Positions 35,001-47,083 of a stretch of DNA of 64,000 nucleotides are shown here, in pieces. The notes below the pieces were generated by a model, which was not told the origin of the DNA, searched no databases, and saw nothing but the letters and a program-made list of their open reading frames with translations. This DNA is from Anthopleura xanthogrammica. Its lineage: Eukaryota; Cnidaria; Anthozoa; Actiniaria; Actiniidae. Position 1 is the stretch's first letter. Each line of letters begins with the position of its first letter. A program made the position numbers and the translations under genes. Where the stretch lies: positions 15,039,291-15,103,290 of the forward strand of contig OZ025206.1 in assembly GCA_964019055.1 (NCBI GenBank), given 5' to 3'.

Positions 35001-36423
35001 CTTAATAAAAGTCATTATATACTAAAACTATTTTTTTCCCAAATCAAACCGTCGGTGTACCATTGGTGTCAAGTAGGTACACGAGAGTAATCGAATGAAG
35101 TCAACGATAGCTTATTCTTGGAGTTGTAAAATAAGGGTGTCTTTGGCACTCAAGTGTATGCTGAGTGGTGCACTTTGAGTTGTATTTGGAATTTTGGGTA
35201 TTATTTGTTGTCACAACATTGATATCATTGCAGAGGTGGATCAAGGAATGGTTTGAGGGGGTGGAAGCCCTACCTATGATAATTTTGTTTATTTCCAACA
35301 TCATCTAGAGACGAAATGCCATGCAAACTCACAAGCAGAATTCAGAGCTACTTCCAGACTAAGGGTCAAAATATTCGTGGTACACTCCTGCATCGCAACA
35401 CAAGAACGGACTATCGTATTGTCACCCCTGAACCCAAAATCGAAAAACAAAATTTGAACACGAGACACCATTTGCTGAAGCACTAGTTTCCGGAAGGAGT
35501 AGCGACGTTTTGCCTTTTGACAACCTTTTAACTTGCCACACAAGTTGAAAAGATAATTACACTACGGTTAGTGTCAATCAAATTTAATGAATAAATGTTA
35601 CCAGAACAACCTTTTCCTCCTCAAATTTGTGTTACCATTGATGTTAATCAGGTTCGACCTATGGCCAAACCCATCAAGGACCTAGCAGAGCTTGAAAAAC
35701 CTTGCTAGACTGAACAGAGTTCAAAAGAAATGCATAGCAATTCTGCAATTTAACAATGAAAATATCGTATGAAAATAAACGCAGTACCAACTGGTCAAAC
35801 TAAAATTTAATGGTCTCTCGCTATACGAAACCTATATATGACCGACAAAGACTGGAGGGAGAGAGCCTTTGGAACCCAGGGCTTACGCTGCCTACGACCA
35901 GGAAGCAAACCAATATAAAGGTCACGTGAAGGCCAGTCAGTCTGAACCGGATTTAACAGCGATAATGGTTTGCGTAATCGAGGGCCTTCCAAAAATTAGC
36001 CTATAAAGCACTTTGCGCACGTGCGTTCGGTTACTACTCTGGTTGATCCAGTTTTTCCTTCCTTTCACTACGGAATACTTAAATATGTCTCCTTTTAAAG
36101 TGCTTTCAGACAATAAGACTTTGTTTTACCCAAAGTTTCCGTGCAAATATACGGTGAAAACGCATCCCACATGGAATAATAGGCCATGGGTTTGTAGACA
36201 CTAGCGATTCAAACATCATTAATGTTTCGGGCTTTGCTGGTCATAGCTAGGGGGTACTCATCTACAGTCTAGGGGTGGACTAACCTCAAGGTTAGGCTCA
36301 AGCCGAGGTTCCTGATATCAGTCTGTAAATCCACCCAAGATAACAGTGGAAATCTCCAGCGCAGCCGTAAGTCCATACGACGCTTCAGCAATCGATGTCT
36401 GGACTTTGGTCCTGGTCATTCTT
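32029..36423. other. Divergent intergenic region
   Basis: Most of the 5.9-kb space between the two head-to-head WAP/Ig/ZP genes. No conserved exon seen. It should hold both promoters, but no core promoter element could be assigned with confidence. Confidence 0.45.
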
Positions 36424-37060
36424 AATCAATCCAGCAAAATAAAAAATATTGCAGAAAATACCGGCTTTGAGTGCCGTTCTGTAGCTGGAACATTTACATA
36501 GATATTTATACAGGAAAAGCGGTATCCTAAGCCGGTGTAGAGGACATGCACGATTAAGGTGGCTCTAAGTAAGACCGACAACTTGAATACTTGTGCACCG
36601 GAAGATCAACGTCATCAACCCAACCCTCAAGAAATCAGGCGGTATTCATTCATCAGCATGGAGAAAACAATTACGAATATTCTTATTGGCTGAATACGGA
36701 GTTCGTGAGGTTTTGATCGGAAATTCCCCCCGTTTGTAAAATTATTTTTTTCCAAAGCCGTCAAATTATCTCCGTAGCAGTACAGAGCAGAACAGAGCAG
36801 AGCATAGCAGAGCAGAGCAAAGAAGAGAAGAGAAGAGAAGAGAAGAGAAGAGAAGAGAAGAGAAGAGAAGAGAAGAGAAGAGAAAGGAAAGGAAAGGAAA
36901 AAAGGGAAGGGAAGGGAAGGGAAGGAGGGAGAGAAAAAGGGAAACGAAAGGAAATGAAAGGTAGACCGGCTAAGGATACCGCTTTTCCTGTACAAATGTA
37001 AATGTTCATCTGTTGGTGAGATTTTTCTGCAATATTTCTTATTTGGCTGGATCGATTTAA
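36424..37060. mobile_element. Inverted-repeat element enclosing a GA microsatellite
   Basis: Left arm (about 36424-36540) and right arm (about 36960-37060) are imperfect reverse complements, sharing aatattgcagaaaa and aggaaaagcggtatcct. The centre holds a purine-rich (AGAAG)n/(GGAAA)n tract. It sits about 0.35 kb upstream of the plus-strand gene's start codon. Confidence 0.75.
36780..36960. repeat. Purine-rich microsatellite
   Basis: AGAGC, then (AGAAG)n, then (GGAAA)n and (GGAAG)n blocks. Long ORFs across it on the minus strand are low-complexity shadows. Confidence 0.9.
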
Positions 37061-37415
37061 TACGTTACCTAGCCACGTATTACGATTTCTCCGAATAAAT
37101 ACTAAGAGTCCAAATTCTAGAGAAGTTATTTGACAAGAGTACGCCCGTCAATTTCCAACCATCTTATCTGTTTTATTTTAAAGATTTTTTTTGCTAATAA
37201 TATGATTAATGTCTAAGAGGGCACTGGGGCACAAGAAATGAACCGGTGTAATGTTTCACATCGTCTAAACTTTCTCCTCGAGAAAAAAAAATGCCTGGAT
37301 AGAGTTTGTTCTCCCGATAAACTGGCTCCCAAATCAGCCTTAATTGATGGTTTAATTGGTGGATTCCACGTCAACACCACTGGCGCTTCGAAGTAAAGAA
37401 ACGCAAAAGCATAGA

Positions 37416-37488
37416 ATGGCTAATGAATGGCTAATGAAGATACTGCTCGTCCTTCTGGTGTGGAATGGATGTTGTGACGTGGTACTCG
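37416..37488 (+). CDS. Exon 1: signal peptide of the plus-strand WAP/Ig/ZP gene
   Basis: ATG at 37416, then MANEWLMKILLVLLVWNGCC, a short charged region followed by an LLVLLV core. The donor CTCG|GTGAGT is phase 1, matching the WAP exon 1.45 kb downstream. A nearby in-frame ATG (WLM) could also start the peptide. Confidence 0.75.
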
Positions 37489-40400
37489 GTGAGTTACCGT
37501 AAACTGGTTTCACAGCTAGTGATTTATCTGACAATTAGCTTTTGATGTTACTTTTATGGGTATTTCTCTGTGGGGATCAATTGTGTATATCTTTGTTGAT
37601 GCATATGATGATATTTATGTTCCTCTAGATGCTTAGTGAACTGATAAGGGTCCGCCTTTTGAATAGATCTTGGGACAATGAGACTCAGTAGACTAATGCG
37701 CGATGTTGGTGCTTCGGTCCGTTGCGCGTAAATGAAAGTCCTCTGTATAATAAAGTTGTCCAAGTCGTAGATATGGTAATATTTTATCCCCTTGCTCATT
37801 AAAGAGATATCCTTATCGTAGATTTGACAAAAATAAAATATATTGTGTATTGCATGAGATACAATGGCGTACTGATAAATGTATATTTTCACCGGAAGCA
37901 AGCAAGTACTTATCACACACTAAGTCATTGTTTTGCCATACCTCTAAGTGCATTTATCACACTATTTGTGCGATTATCGAGTCTAATACTTCGAAAAATA
38001 AATATCCCTGCAGACCTGATGATATTTTGAAGTATTATTTCATATTATGTTGAGTCTATCTTTGTTATTATAATAAACTCAAAATACATTTAAAATATAT
38101 GAAAATCAAATGTTTTTAATTGAAAACTTTTTTTGTAAAGTTGTTGCCTACCAACCACAATACCATTGATGAATTCATCGGAATTTCTAAAGATTTTAAT
38201 CATAAATATATAAATGATGTTATCTTAAATTTAAATTTTACTTGCTGATTTTAAAAGTGATATCTAAATTGGGGTCTGCTGTAGATATGAGGGGGGATAG
38301 TAAGGGTCTCAAAGATGATCATCGGATGCAAAATAAGTAAAAAAGTTACGTACAGATTAGTGAAGGCAATCCCCTTATTATTCTTGCCTAAGCATATTTG
38401 ATGAGAAACAAAATATGATTAACAGAAATACAAGTGCAGTTTTTTCGTGGTTTTTAGTCTTCTATAATATTGACTCTAAGTCTTGACCTTATCTGTGATT
38501 CTATCTCACCTTTCCTCGCCCCCGAGCCAAAGTAATGTTTATAAAAAAACATATTTATTAATTGAATTAGAGCGTTTTAACACCTTTATCGATCGATAAC
38601 TGGTTTTTGCCTAAAAAGAATGAGAAAGTATTTTGATTTTGAATTTTAATTAAGATGCTGCGATTTTGATAGTCATCTCATTAGCTGAAACTATCACATC
38701 TCGGGAATCCACTGGAATCGTCTGTTGAGAGGCATTTTTATGCCACTCTTCAGTCACTAATGACCTTTTGCTTTGAAATCGCGGCAAGAAATCTAAAATT
38801 TGAGACTTAATGGTACTAAAATTGATTAAAAAACAGACATTACGATAGGGTGCACTATTTGGTAAGATATGTATGATGGGTCCTCCAAGCAGACACATTT
38901 ACAGAGCTGATCAATCTCTAATTCTTCTCCTTATTAGGAAAGAAACCCGGGAAATGTCCAAGCAAAAGAAGAGAAAAAAACTGTCAATTGCAAGATGTAG
39001 GGGCTGAATGCGTAACAGATAAAGACTGCGCAAGGGTGAAAAAGTGTTGTGTTACGAACTGCGTTAAAAGATGTGTTGCTCCCATACCAAGTGAGTGGGC
39101 ATTAACCGTTCAATCAATTACTATGGTTAATGAATGTAGAGGGACCCCCTGTCCTGCGAGAGGAGAGGAACGGAGAAGAGATGAGAGGAAAGGAGAGGAG
39201 AGGAGAGGAGAGGAGAAGAGAGGAGAGGAGAGGGGAGTTCTGAGAGGAAGAGAAAGGAGAAAGAATTACCTTGTGAAAGAAGGGATCCGGAGTTATGTTG
39301 GTTCAGTGTTTATGTGTTTCATGCATGCAGTTATATATATTGTTGAAAAAGATAAACTATGTTTTAAGGACAATGCAGATTTTTGACGCCATTTCTTAAT
39401 TTCAGAACCGTATCAAAAGATATCCCCACAAACCTCCCTAGTGACTGTAGGCCAATCCATTAGAATAAGCTGTCGCCTTGAGTATCAACAATTTGAAGGG
39501 TGGTATGGACCAAGTGGGCAGAGAATCATGTCTCAATCAGAAACTGATAATGTTTACTACCATAAAGACGCCAACAGACCTGAATGGTTTCTTTCTATCA
39601 CGAAAGTCCATGTTAAGGATGGTGGGACGTACACCTGCCGTGGGACCATGACTATGGATGTGCACAGACTTCATATTGCATGTGAGTTGAGCCTTAATTT
39701 CTGTTCTTTTTTTTTTACAGTTTCATCATCCACCAGTGGCGATTTATTATCCATGCATAGACTTGTGGACTATTCAAAATTGGGGGCCAGTCCTGAATTG
39801 TTTCGATTCTCTAGGTCTATGATTGATAGCTGGCCTACTCCGAGTTTAACAAAGTTTGAGTATCTTTATAATGCTAAATACACGAGTAGCAAGCTTATGA
39901 TAGTTGACTCCTGATTTTGTTTTAATGTCAGTTACACTTGAACATCTAAAACGAAAGCAATTCATCGAGGAGTCAAAGATCGGTATGATAGAAGTATCTG
40001 TGAAAGGTTATCCAACACCTCTGTACACTTGGAAAAAAGATGGTCGTAAAATAGACCTGACAACTAAGCGATTCAGCATTAGCCCGAGTGGATCACTAAG
40101 TATCAAAGATGTAACTATGTTAGACGAAGGAACCTATGAGCTCACAATGAGATCTGATGTAACCAAACAGGTCCAGATAGAATACATTCAAGTGTTTGTT
40201 ATTTCAGGTAAGAACAGCCTTCTTGTAGCATCTTATGTTGCATCGGCTTTTTGAATGAGCAGTGACTGCTGTAAAAGCATCCTTCCCACTGCCAAACTTG
40301 ACCCACTTTTCCTGACAAACGATATGCAACTACTGTATAAAAATGCTAGTTATGCTTCAATTATCCTTGTCTTCTGTGCACGAGAAAAGTTCATGGACAC

Positions 40401-43400
40401 AGTTCTATTTGCACCATAAGAGAATGAACATTGTTTCCGAACCTTTTCATTAATAAAAGAGTCAGGACTTGCCTATACATGATATGGAACCAACCCACCT
40501 GTCCATCCAACAAAGTATCCTATCTATTGCATCCCAAGCCATCTCACTTCTCTTTTCGTATTTGTCTTTTCGTTTTCCAGAGAATTGTCCCATGCAAGCA
40601 GAAAACCTAATTACTCAAAGTGGTTGCAGTTCTAGGATATTTGAGAATTGTGTGAACGACACAGGATGTGGGCATGAGTATTGCTGCTTTGACAATTGTA
40701 GAAAGAGATGTAAAGGACAACTTCTTGGTAAGTTAAACATGCCATTAAGAGGTGATAGCATGATAGCATCATATACTATGTAGTTTAGCGTTGCCTTCAA
40801 CAGGTAATCCAAACTTTTTGCCAAGAAGATACTACGTCAAGTTTACACGAGAATAGCGCGCGTGCAAATTGACGTCCTTTTTAGACGAGAGCACAACTAA
40901 ATGAATTTTGTTTTTGGAACTGTAGTTCAATATCCCCAGTAAAAGAAAAAGGTAAAGGACGGTTTGTTTGCAATAAAAACTAAATCCACTTGGCTATGTT
41001 TACCCATTTCAAACCACCTGCCATTACTGTTCAGAATACTTTGTTTAGATTCATCTCTTCCTGATCTTTCTAAATGCATCTTCCCAAGCGATACTGATAT
41101 ACAAGAATGATACTCAAGGGAATGACACGTGGCCTGATATGCATTACTGGCCTATGATCAACTTCCAAATTATAATTTGATCTATCGGTTGCCTTGTTAT
41201 TGGGTCCTAAACCTGTAAGGCTTTCCGTCCACCTTAGGGTGGTAAAGTTGCATGAATAAAAAAGATATAAAATGATTCATGGCAATTTTGTTCTTCAATA
41301 GATAAAGAAAAACCGGGTCAGTGTCCTTTTTTGGCAATCCCGCCTACTTGTGCTTCCAATGCAGTGGACTTGTGCCAGGAGGATTTGGACTGTCTGGAAA
41401 AGCAGAAATGTTGCTCAAACTCTTGTTACAAAACCTGTACCAATCTTACATCATTTCTAAGTGCCACAAGTAAGTATTGGTTAATCTATTAGTAACGTCC
41501 CTGTTAGTTGATGATGTTGTTGCTGATTCATTAGCATTTGGCTTCGACTGATGACGGTGCTGGTCAGTAATTCTTCTTGTAAATGAGAATAGCTAACGAA
41601 CAATTTTTCGTGAAAGCACAATATGTGTTTCACCTTGGATGTTGATGCTACCAGGCAGCTTTAAGTAGAGCACGTTTTTTTGCAAGCATCACCAAATTAA
41701 CTCTCTCCAATTTTTAAGATTCTGGGTTGACAATATACGAACAAGAGGAATACACCAAGCCCGGTAGGGACATCAAAAGAACGTGCAGAGTTTTTAATCA
41801 GCAATTTGAAGGCTGGTACAACCCAAATGGAATCAAGGTAGAGTCCCGACATGGCCATACACATGTCAGATCCAGCGGGCCATACCACGTGCTTGTGATT
41901 AAAAACGTGACTGCAGAGGATGGCGGGATATACACCTGCCGAGGAGCTATTGATAGCAAATCTACAAACATTAAAATCATCTGTGAGTATAATATTCATT
42001 AACTTCATTAATGCATTTAACGTGGCCTCCCTTTGGCCGAAGCACGTGACACTATACGTGTTAGTAAATTGAGATGAATAAGGCGCGGACATACGGTGCA
42101 ACATGGCGCGCAATGAAATCGATGTTGCGAGCCATGTCACACGACGCAATTTGTTGCACGCAATGTTGCTGAAGTAGAAAACGATCCTACTACAGCCACA
42201 TTGCTTGAAAAACCGTGGAGATATTGAACCATAACCACAGGACCACAGGAACTCCATTTATATTGACCAAGAGATAAGCACTTAGATAATCTCTTAGATT
42301 CTCTTTCATTTTCGAATAGTAACAATGAATGGGACTATTCTAATAGATTAGCTTTGCCAATTTAAATATCTCTTTTGACTGCTTCTAAAATTATTACATT
42401 TTAGTTACCATTCTTGAAATGCCGCATATGGTCATGAAAGAACAAGCGTGGCAGCACCCAATTCTCATCAAGACTTTCATTCGCGGTCACCCCCTCCCAA
42501 AATACATTTGGTATCGAAATGGTAAAGCTATTGACACCAACAGCAAGAAATACACTATCAGTCCAAGTGGATCACTCGGTATTGGAAAAGGACAGGCAGC
42601 TATACCTGGGACGTATAACTTGAAGATTGAACAAGGAGGCAATGTCTATGACCCAGATATCACTGTGGAAGTACAGAGTGACGAAGGTATTTTTGAAATT
42701 AGTTTTATATTTATATTAGTTTATATTAGTTTTTGAAATTTTCAGGGGCAAAATTGTGCATGGGTGTATGGAAAAAATCACAGATTACTTCAGGCCTCTA
42801 ACTTCACCCTGTCTAACAAGGGTGGCCTTGAATAGGATACAGCGCTTTCACGGGCACAGTTGTAAAACCCTCATGACAACGGTTGACAAGTTTATCATAC
42901 TTTCATTTTTTTAAGCGATGTCACCTGATGTTGTCAGAAGAGGGACCACAGTTAAGTGCTACAAGAAAGAAATGCGCATTCTCATTAAAACCAAGCTTCT
43001 CGAAGATATGAACGCAAACTCTCTTCGACTGCGTGATCCGAGCTGTCGCGCATCATCAAATGGGACTCACTTCTTATTGGTTGCTCCTTTGATGAAATGT
43101 GGCACGACCGTCAGACACACATCTAAGGCAGTGATTTATAGTAACGCTGTCCTGGAAAAGGAAGCTGAAGGGATGATCACTAGACTGAGTGATCTCAGTG
43201 TCCCATTCAGTTGTTTCTACTCTAAGGAAGGTGTTACATCGACGCTTGGACTTCTTCCCATTGTGGTAAGCCACTGGTCAAAACTTCTTTTTTTCAAATG
43301 CACTTTTAAAAATTATATGCCCTATAGAATGCTAAATCATCTTTGCCATTAGCTACCAAGCGCACAACAAGACGTCAAGGGGCTACAACATAGACTACCA

Positions 43401-45263
43401 CGATAGGCACTTTTCTCCAGAAAAGTGCCTGCTTGTCCATAAAAGGCAGCCCTTGCTTTTCTCTTCGCTTCCATGCCTCCTTGGAGTTCTGTCTGTCTGG
43501 GTATGGCTGTGACAGTCTTAGTTTTATTGTTAAAAAACAACTTGGTCCATTTTTCAGGTATCAAAGTTACTTCCTGGTTCTAATTCTTCATCCAATTTTG
43601 ACCTGTCCATGAGGCTGTACAAGGACAAGTCCTTCGGTCACGGTTTCCAAGAGAGTGACTTTCCCCTCAGTATTGGCCTCAACAAACCTTTGTTTATTGA
43701 AGTTCGAGTTGATTCACCAGACGTGCGTCTTGCTGTTTTGGCTGAGAGGTGTTATGCAACACCTTCTCAGAACCCATATGATAAAACTATGTATGATGTG
43801 ATCAGAAAAGGGTGAGTAAATCAGACCAATGCATTGAAGCTAACGAGCACTGCTGATCAAATCCTTCACAATATAAAAGGAGAGTAAGAAAAAAATCATC
43901 ATCATTTGCCTCACATTATAGACTGCGCGCGCCAATCACAAATAACATATGGATCTATTTGACTAAGCGAGACTCAAGAAAACATGTGCATGTACTTTTT
44001 TCATTGTTAAACCTGAGTAGATGAATTTTCACCAACATGTGCAAGAAGTTGGTAATTTTAGAAATTTAAAAATTCGAATTAAAAAAATAATAATTTCAAT
44101 GGAGAACGGGATATCCGTGTGCGCCTATTGATAGCGTTGCCTTCACTTCCCCCCAAAAAATGGCCTAATAAGATTATTTCTTTGAGTTGTATCCATAGTC
44201 ATGTGTCTCCTCATATGTCTTCACATTACAAATTATTGTTTAACCAGTGCTGTCTTTTCAATTATAAATATACCAAGAAAATGGCTTTGTAATTTTAAAT
44301 ACAAAACATGTCCATCTCAAACAAATCTTAGCCATGTTTATAAAGATTTTCGATGACCAAGGATAGTATGCACTAAGAACTACAATGTTTTCCAAAGGCA
44401 AAACAAAAAAAAACGACCAATATTGTACGAGTATAAAGCTCACTTAGTTCAAAAGTCCTATACAATGATAAGTATTCATCAAAATGCTGTAGCTCTATCC
44501 AGAAGGGATCATACATTTGTGTACTAATTGGCTTCTTTGTGTTTTCAATAGTTGCAGTGTGGATCCGACGACACAGTTCTACGCTTCAGAACCATCCAAG
44601 AAGAGATTCAGTTTCAACTCCTTCAAATTTGTTGCTGTCTCACAAAGATATATTTTTGTTCACTGCAAACTCGTTGTCTGCAACGCGACCAACCCATTAT
44701 CACGCTGTGCCAAAGGCTGTGTTTCAGCTGCATCGCTTGGTAAAAGACAAAGACGAGATTTGCAGGAAGAAAATTTCGAATTCACACAAGGCCCGATCAT
44801 ATTGGCCGATGAAATGAAGTATGAGAGTCAACAACAACAAAAAGAATTTGGTAAGACGTTTCAAAAATAATCTTAGTGTCAGTGGAATGCACAATGTTTT
44901 CTCATTTGATTAAGCTACATCATAAGATTCCTTTAATATTATCAGTAATATCACTTATCTTAAAGCGTTGCCATTAGACAAAAAAATACTGCTCAAGGAA
45001 ATGGCACATGGTCTGAATATTAAGTGACCAAACTGATATTGAGATATTTATTTTCCTAACTAATATGAACCTTACGTTAACTGATAGTTGCGTGGATCTT
45101 TTCTTTTTCAGACACCTTATACTCCTCGATATACACATTGTTGTATATTGCAATGGGTGCCATTTGCATCGTGTGTCTAGTAACAATATTCCTCTTGAGG
45201 AAAAGGTTGAGAATCGAGAAACTATCCCTGGCCATGGCGACGTCAAAAGAGACGCAACTTTGA
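37416..45263 (+). CDS. WAP / Ig / ZP-domain transmembrane protein, head-to-head paralogue (12 exons)
   Basis: Predicted 897-residue type I membrane protein. Coding exons: 37416-37488, 38938-39090, 39406-39681, 39932-40207, 40581-40727, 41302-41469, 41719-41982, 42405-42686, 42916-43265, 43558-43811, 44552-44850, 45112-45263. All borders are GT/AG and the joined frame is open. Domains: signal peptide (1-20), WAP (25-75), Ig type A and B (76-259), two WAPs (260-364), Ig A and B (365-546), ZP (547-812), RQRR furin-type site (813-816), TM (about 854-874) and a tail ending ETQL. It shares domain order and every splice phase with the minus-strand gene, but has one N-terminal WAP instead of five and no Thr/Lys linker. 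The two genes diverge from a 5.9-kb intergenic region, so they arose by inverted duplication or duplication plus inversion. An extracellular filament or matrix role is inferred from the ZP module. Confidence 0.85.
37489..38937. other. First intron of the plus-strand gene
   Basis: AT-rich; no exon or clear repeat recognised. Confidence 0.5.
38938..39090 (+). CDS. Exon 2: WAP domain 1
   Basis: Phase 1-1 exon with eight WAP cysteines: GKCP, NCQ, ECVT, DCAR, KCCVTNC, KRC. The following intron carries a GAGAGG-rich microsatellite. Confidence 0.85.
39165..39240. repeat. GAGAGGA-type microsatellite
   Basis: Purine tract of aggagagg-like units in the intron after WAP exon 2 of the plus-strand gene. 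Confidence 0.85.
39406..40207 (+). CDS. Exons 3-4: first Ig pair (type A, then type B)
   Basis: Exon 39406-39681: IRISCRLEYQQFEGWYGPSG followed by GGTYTCRG, a canonical Ig. Exon 39932-40207: LYTWKKDGRKIDL, RFSISPSGSLSIKD, DEGTYEL, an Ig-like fold without the disulfide cysteines. Same A/B signature as the minus-strand gene. Confidence 0.85.
40581..41469 (+). CDS. Exons 5-6: WAP domains 2 and 3
   Basis: Exon 40581-40727 (ENCP, GCSS, NCVN, GCGH, YCCFDNC, KRC) and exon 41302-41469 (GQCP, TCAS, LCQE, DCLE, KCCSNSC, KTC), each with eight WAP cysteines and phase-1 borders. Confidence 0.85.
41719..42686 (+). CDS. Exons 7-8: second Ig pair (type A, then type B)
   Basis: Exon 41719-41982: RTCRVFNQQFEGWYNPNG followed by GGIYTCRG. 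Exon 42405-42686: KYIWYRNGKAID, KYTISPSGSLGIGK, PGTYNLKI, with no canonical cysteines. Confidence 0.85.
42916..44850 (+). CDS. Exons 9-11: ZP domain and furin-type site
   Basis: Exons 42916-43265, 43558-43811 and 44552-44850. ZP-N: TVKCYKKEM, DPSCRAS, APLMKCGTTV, VPFSCFYSKEG. ZP-C: ERCYATPSQNP, CSVDPTTQFY, HCKLVVCNAT, SRCAKGC. KRQRRD is a strong furin-type site. The exons align with the minus-strand ZP exons in length, phase and motifs. Confidence 0.9.
43405..43430. other. Perfect 12-bp stem hairpin
   Basis: AGGCACTTTTCT, two bases (CC), then AGAAAAGTGCCT. Lies in the intron between ZP exons 9 and 10 of the plus-strand gene. Function unknown. Confidence 0.7.
45112..45263 (+). CDS. Exon 12: TM helix and cytoplasmic tail
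   Basis: The acceptor TTTTTCAG|AC opens DTLYSSIY, then a hydrophobic helix (TLLYIAMGAICIVCLVTIFL), basic LRKRLR and a short tail ending KETQL-stop. Confidence 0.85.
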
Positions 45264-45428
45264 AACAAGAACTGGTTATGACTGAAGTTACAGTAGTAAG
45301 GTGTAAATTTAGTTGAAATGATTTCGTAGAGGATTTCCTTATTGTTCTAAACGTTCTAGCTTGAGAATGACTACAAACTAAGGGTATTGATCTATACGCT
45401 GCATCTGATAAAAACGAAAGTCGACGCA

Positions 45429-45434
45429 AATAAA
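45429..45434 (+). terminator. Candidate polyadenylation signal of the plus-strand WAP/Ig/ZP gene
   Basis: AATAAA lies 166 bases after the stop codon at 45263, a normal distance for a short 3' UTR. Cleavage site not verifiable. Confidence 0.4.
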
Positions 45435-45817
45435 CCAAGATTGCGGGTTAAGAGCACTGAAAACCAACTTCTCACCAACCAACTAACTAACTTTGTTGAA
45501 ATAAGTTTATATGGATAGCTTAATAATACCTTCTGTTTCGTAGAGGGTTTTTGCCTAATCGCTGATAAAACTTCAATATTCTTAGTTAACTGTCTATTTT
45601 ACTAAGATAGCTATGAAGAGAAGTTCATAGCTTGTATACATGGGGATCCTGATTTTGAAGTGGTATTTAACTTGCCAAAAAAAAACATTCTAGGCCAAAA
45701 AATAAAAGTAAATAAATAAAATAGATTTAAAAATCTACAACAATAAATGACATAAGGTTCAATCAGAATTAGCAATTAAATATTATCCAGGGTTATACAC
45801 GCATTAAGAGTTCCGCG

Positions 45818-46043
45818 CTACTGCTCTAAGCGCACGAATGCTCAAGGGGTGAAAAAGTGGGAGGTATTTCGTAAAATTGCTACATTATATTTGATTTGGA
45901 ATTAGCTTAACGGTATGTTATCTTGAATAATTAATGATAATTGTGCCTGACAAGAGAAATGCAATTAAAATATAGCATATTTAACAAAATACCGTCCCAC
46001 TTTTTTACCCCTTGAGCATGCACTTAGAGCAATAGCAGTAGTA
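45818..46043. mobile_element. Inverted-repeat MITE between the plus-strand ZP gene and the kinase
   Basis: Left gctcaaggggtgaaaaagtg, right cacttttttaccccttgagc, with further matching outward (actgctctaag / cttagagcaatagcagt). Confidence 0.75.
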
Positions 46044-46193
46044 GCCTACAAATAATAGTAAGGTTTCCAGAGGAGTCCACGAAGTCAGAAACTCCCTTTT
46101 CAATCTAACCGAAGCGAATCCAAGGTGTAACCTACCTAAAACAAATGCGCAAATCAAGCAAAAACGTAAAATCACAATAAACCATTTCGTAAC

Positions 46194-46199
46194 TTTATT
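46194..46199 (-). terminator. Candidate polyadenylation signal of the kinase gene
   Basis: AATAAA on the minus strand about 0.89 kb after the stop at 47084. If used, the 3' UTR would contain the inverted-repeat element at 46537-46711. Weak evidence. Confidence 0.2.
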
Positions 46200-46536
46200 T
46201 CTATTTCTTAATAGGTAAGCATTTTTTGCAATCTAGCTTGGCCTTAATTCAATTCTTTTGCGCTAGCGATCTAATATATAAGGCCGGTACGTATTAGTAG
46301 ATACTAGTCTTTTAATCATTGTGATAAGCCTTTAGATTTTCCGTTTAATGCCTACACTCTTCTTGCAGCAACTCCCAACGCAGTTCAATTTGAAAAATAA
46401 GATTCAACAGACCACTTCCTGGAAATCTATTATCTGGTCAACCATTGTTTCAGATTGTTGAAAATTATACCTTTAGGCCTGTATTGCAGTCTTGCTTGAT
46501 TTGAACCAATTGGGATAGAAGGTATCGGCCTTTCCA

Positions 46537-46711
46537 AGGTTGCGCGGAAAAGTAATACCAAGTAGGACGCGCGCTGAATCATAGGGCTGTTTTAAGGGCT
46601 CACTTTGTCTTTTTCGTTTTACAGGTTTTGGATTTTGAAACTAGTTACATTTGCTTTAGTTTGCTAAGCTTCAATGCGCGTCCTACTCGTTACCAATTTT
46701 TGCGCAACCTC
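46537..46711. mobile_element. Inverted-repeat MITE downstream of the kinase
   Basis: Left aggttgcgcggaaaagtaat with ccaagtaggacgcgc; right gcgcgtcctactcgttacca with tttttgcgcaacct. Confidence 0.7.
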
Positions 46712-47083
46712 AACTTTTTGTACCAGGCGAAAAATATTCTAGATAATTTTGCGCATATAATATACTCGTATGTCCAATAATTCTGATAATATACAAATAA
46801 TATATATTTTACAATATATCACTAATATAGTGGTTATAGTGTTGGAATACTCCTGATAAGAGAGCAACACTATCCGGTGGTAATAGTGCAGTAGAACCGC
46901 ACGTCGGAATAAGGTGTTATCACTGCAACAGTAACATGAATGCTGAAGACTGCGAGTAACAGGTCACTCTCCCTCTCCGTGGCAATTATTTGCAGCTAAA
47001 TTTCATAGCCTTTAGTTTAACACCTCTGGTCAAGCAGGTATTTCACTGTGCACAATATATTCCCAGTAATTTCTGATTTTAGC

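Noticed and set aside
36627..37009. Ser/Phe/Leu-rich ORFs on the minus strand
   Set aside because: Translation of the GA microsatellite.
41697..42257. 186-codon minus-strand ORF
   Set aside because: Antisense to the second type A Ig exon of the plus-strand gene, which has domain and splice support.
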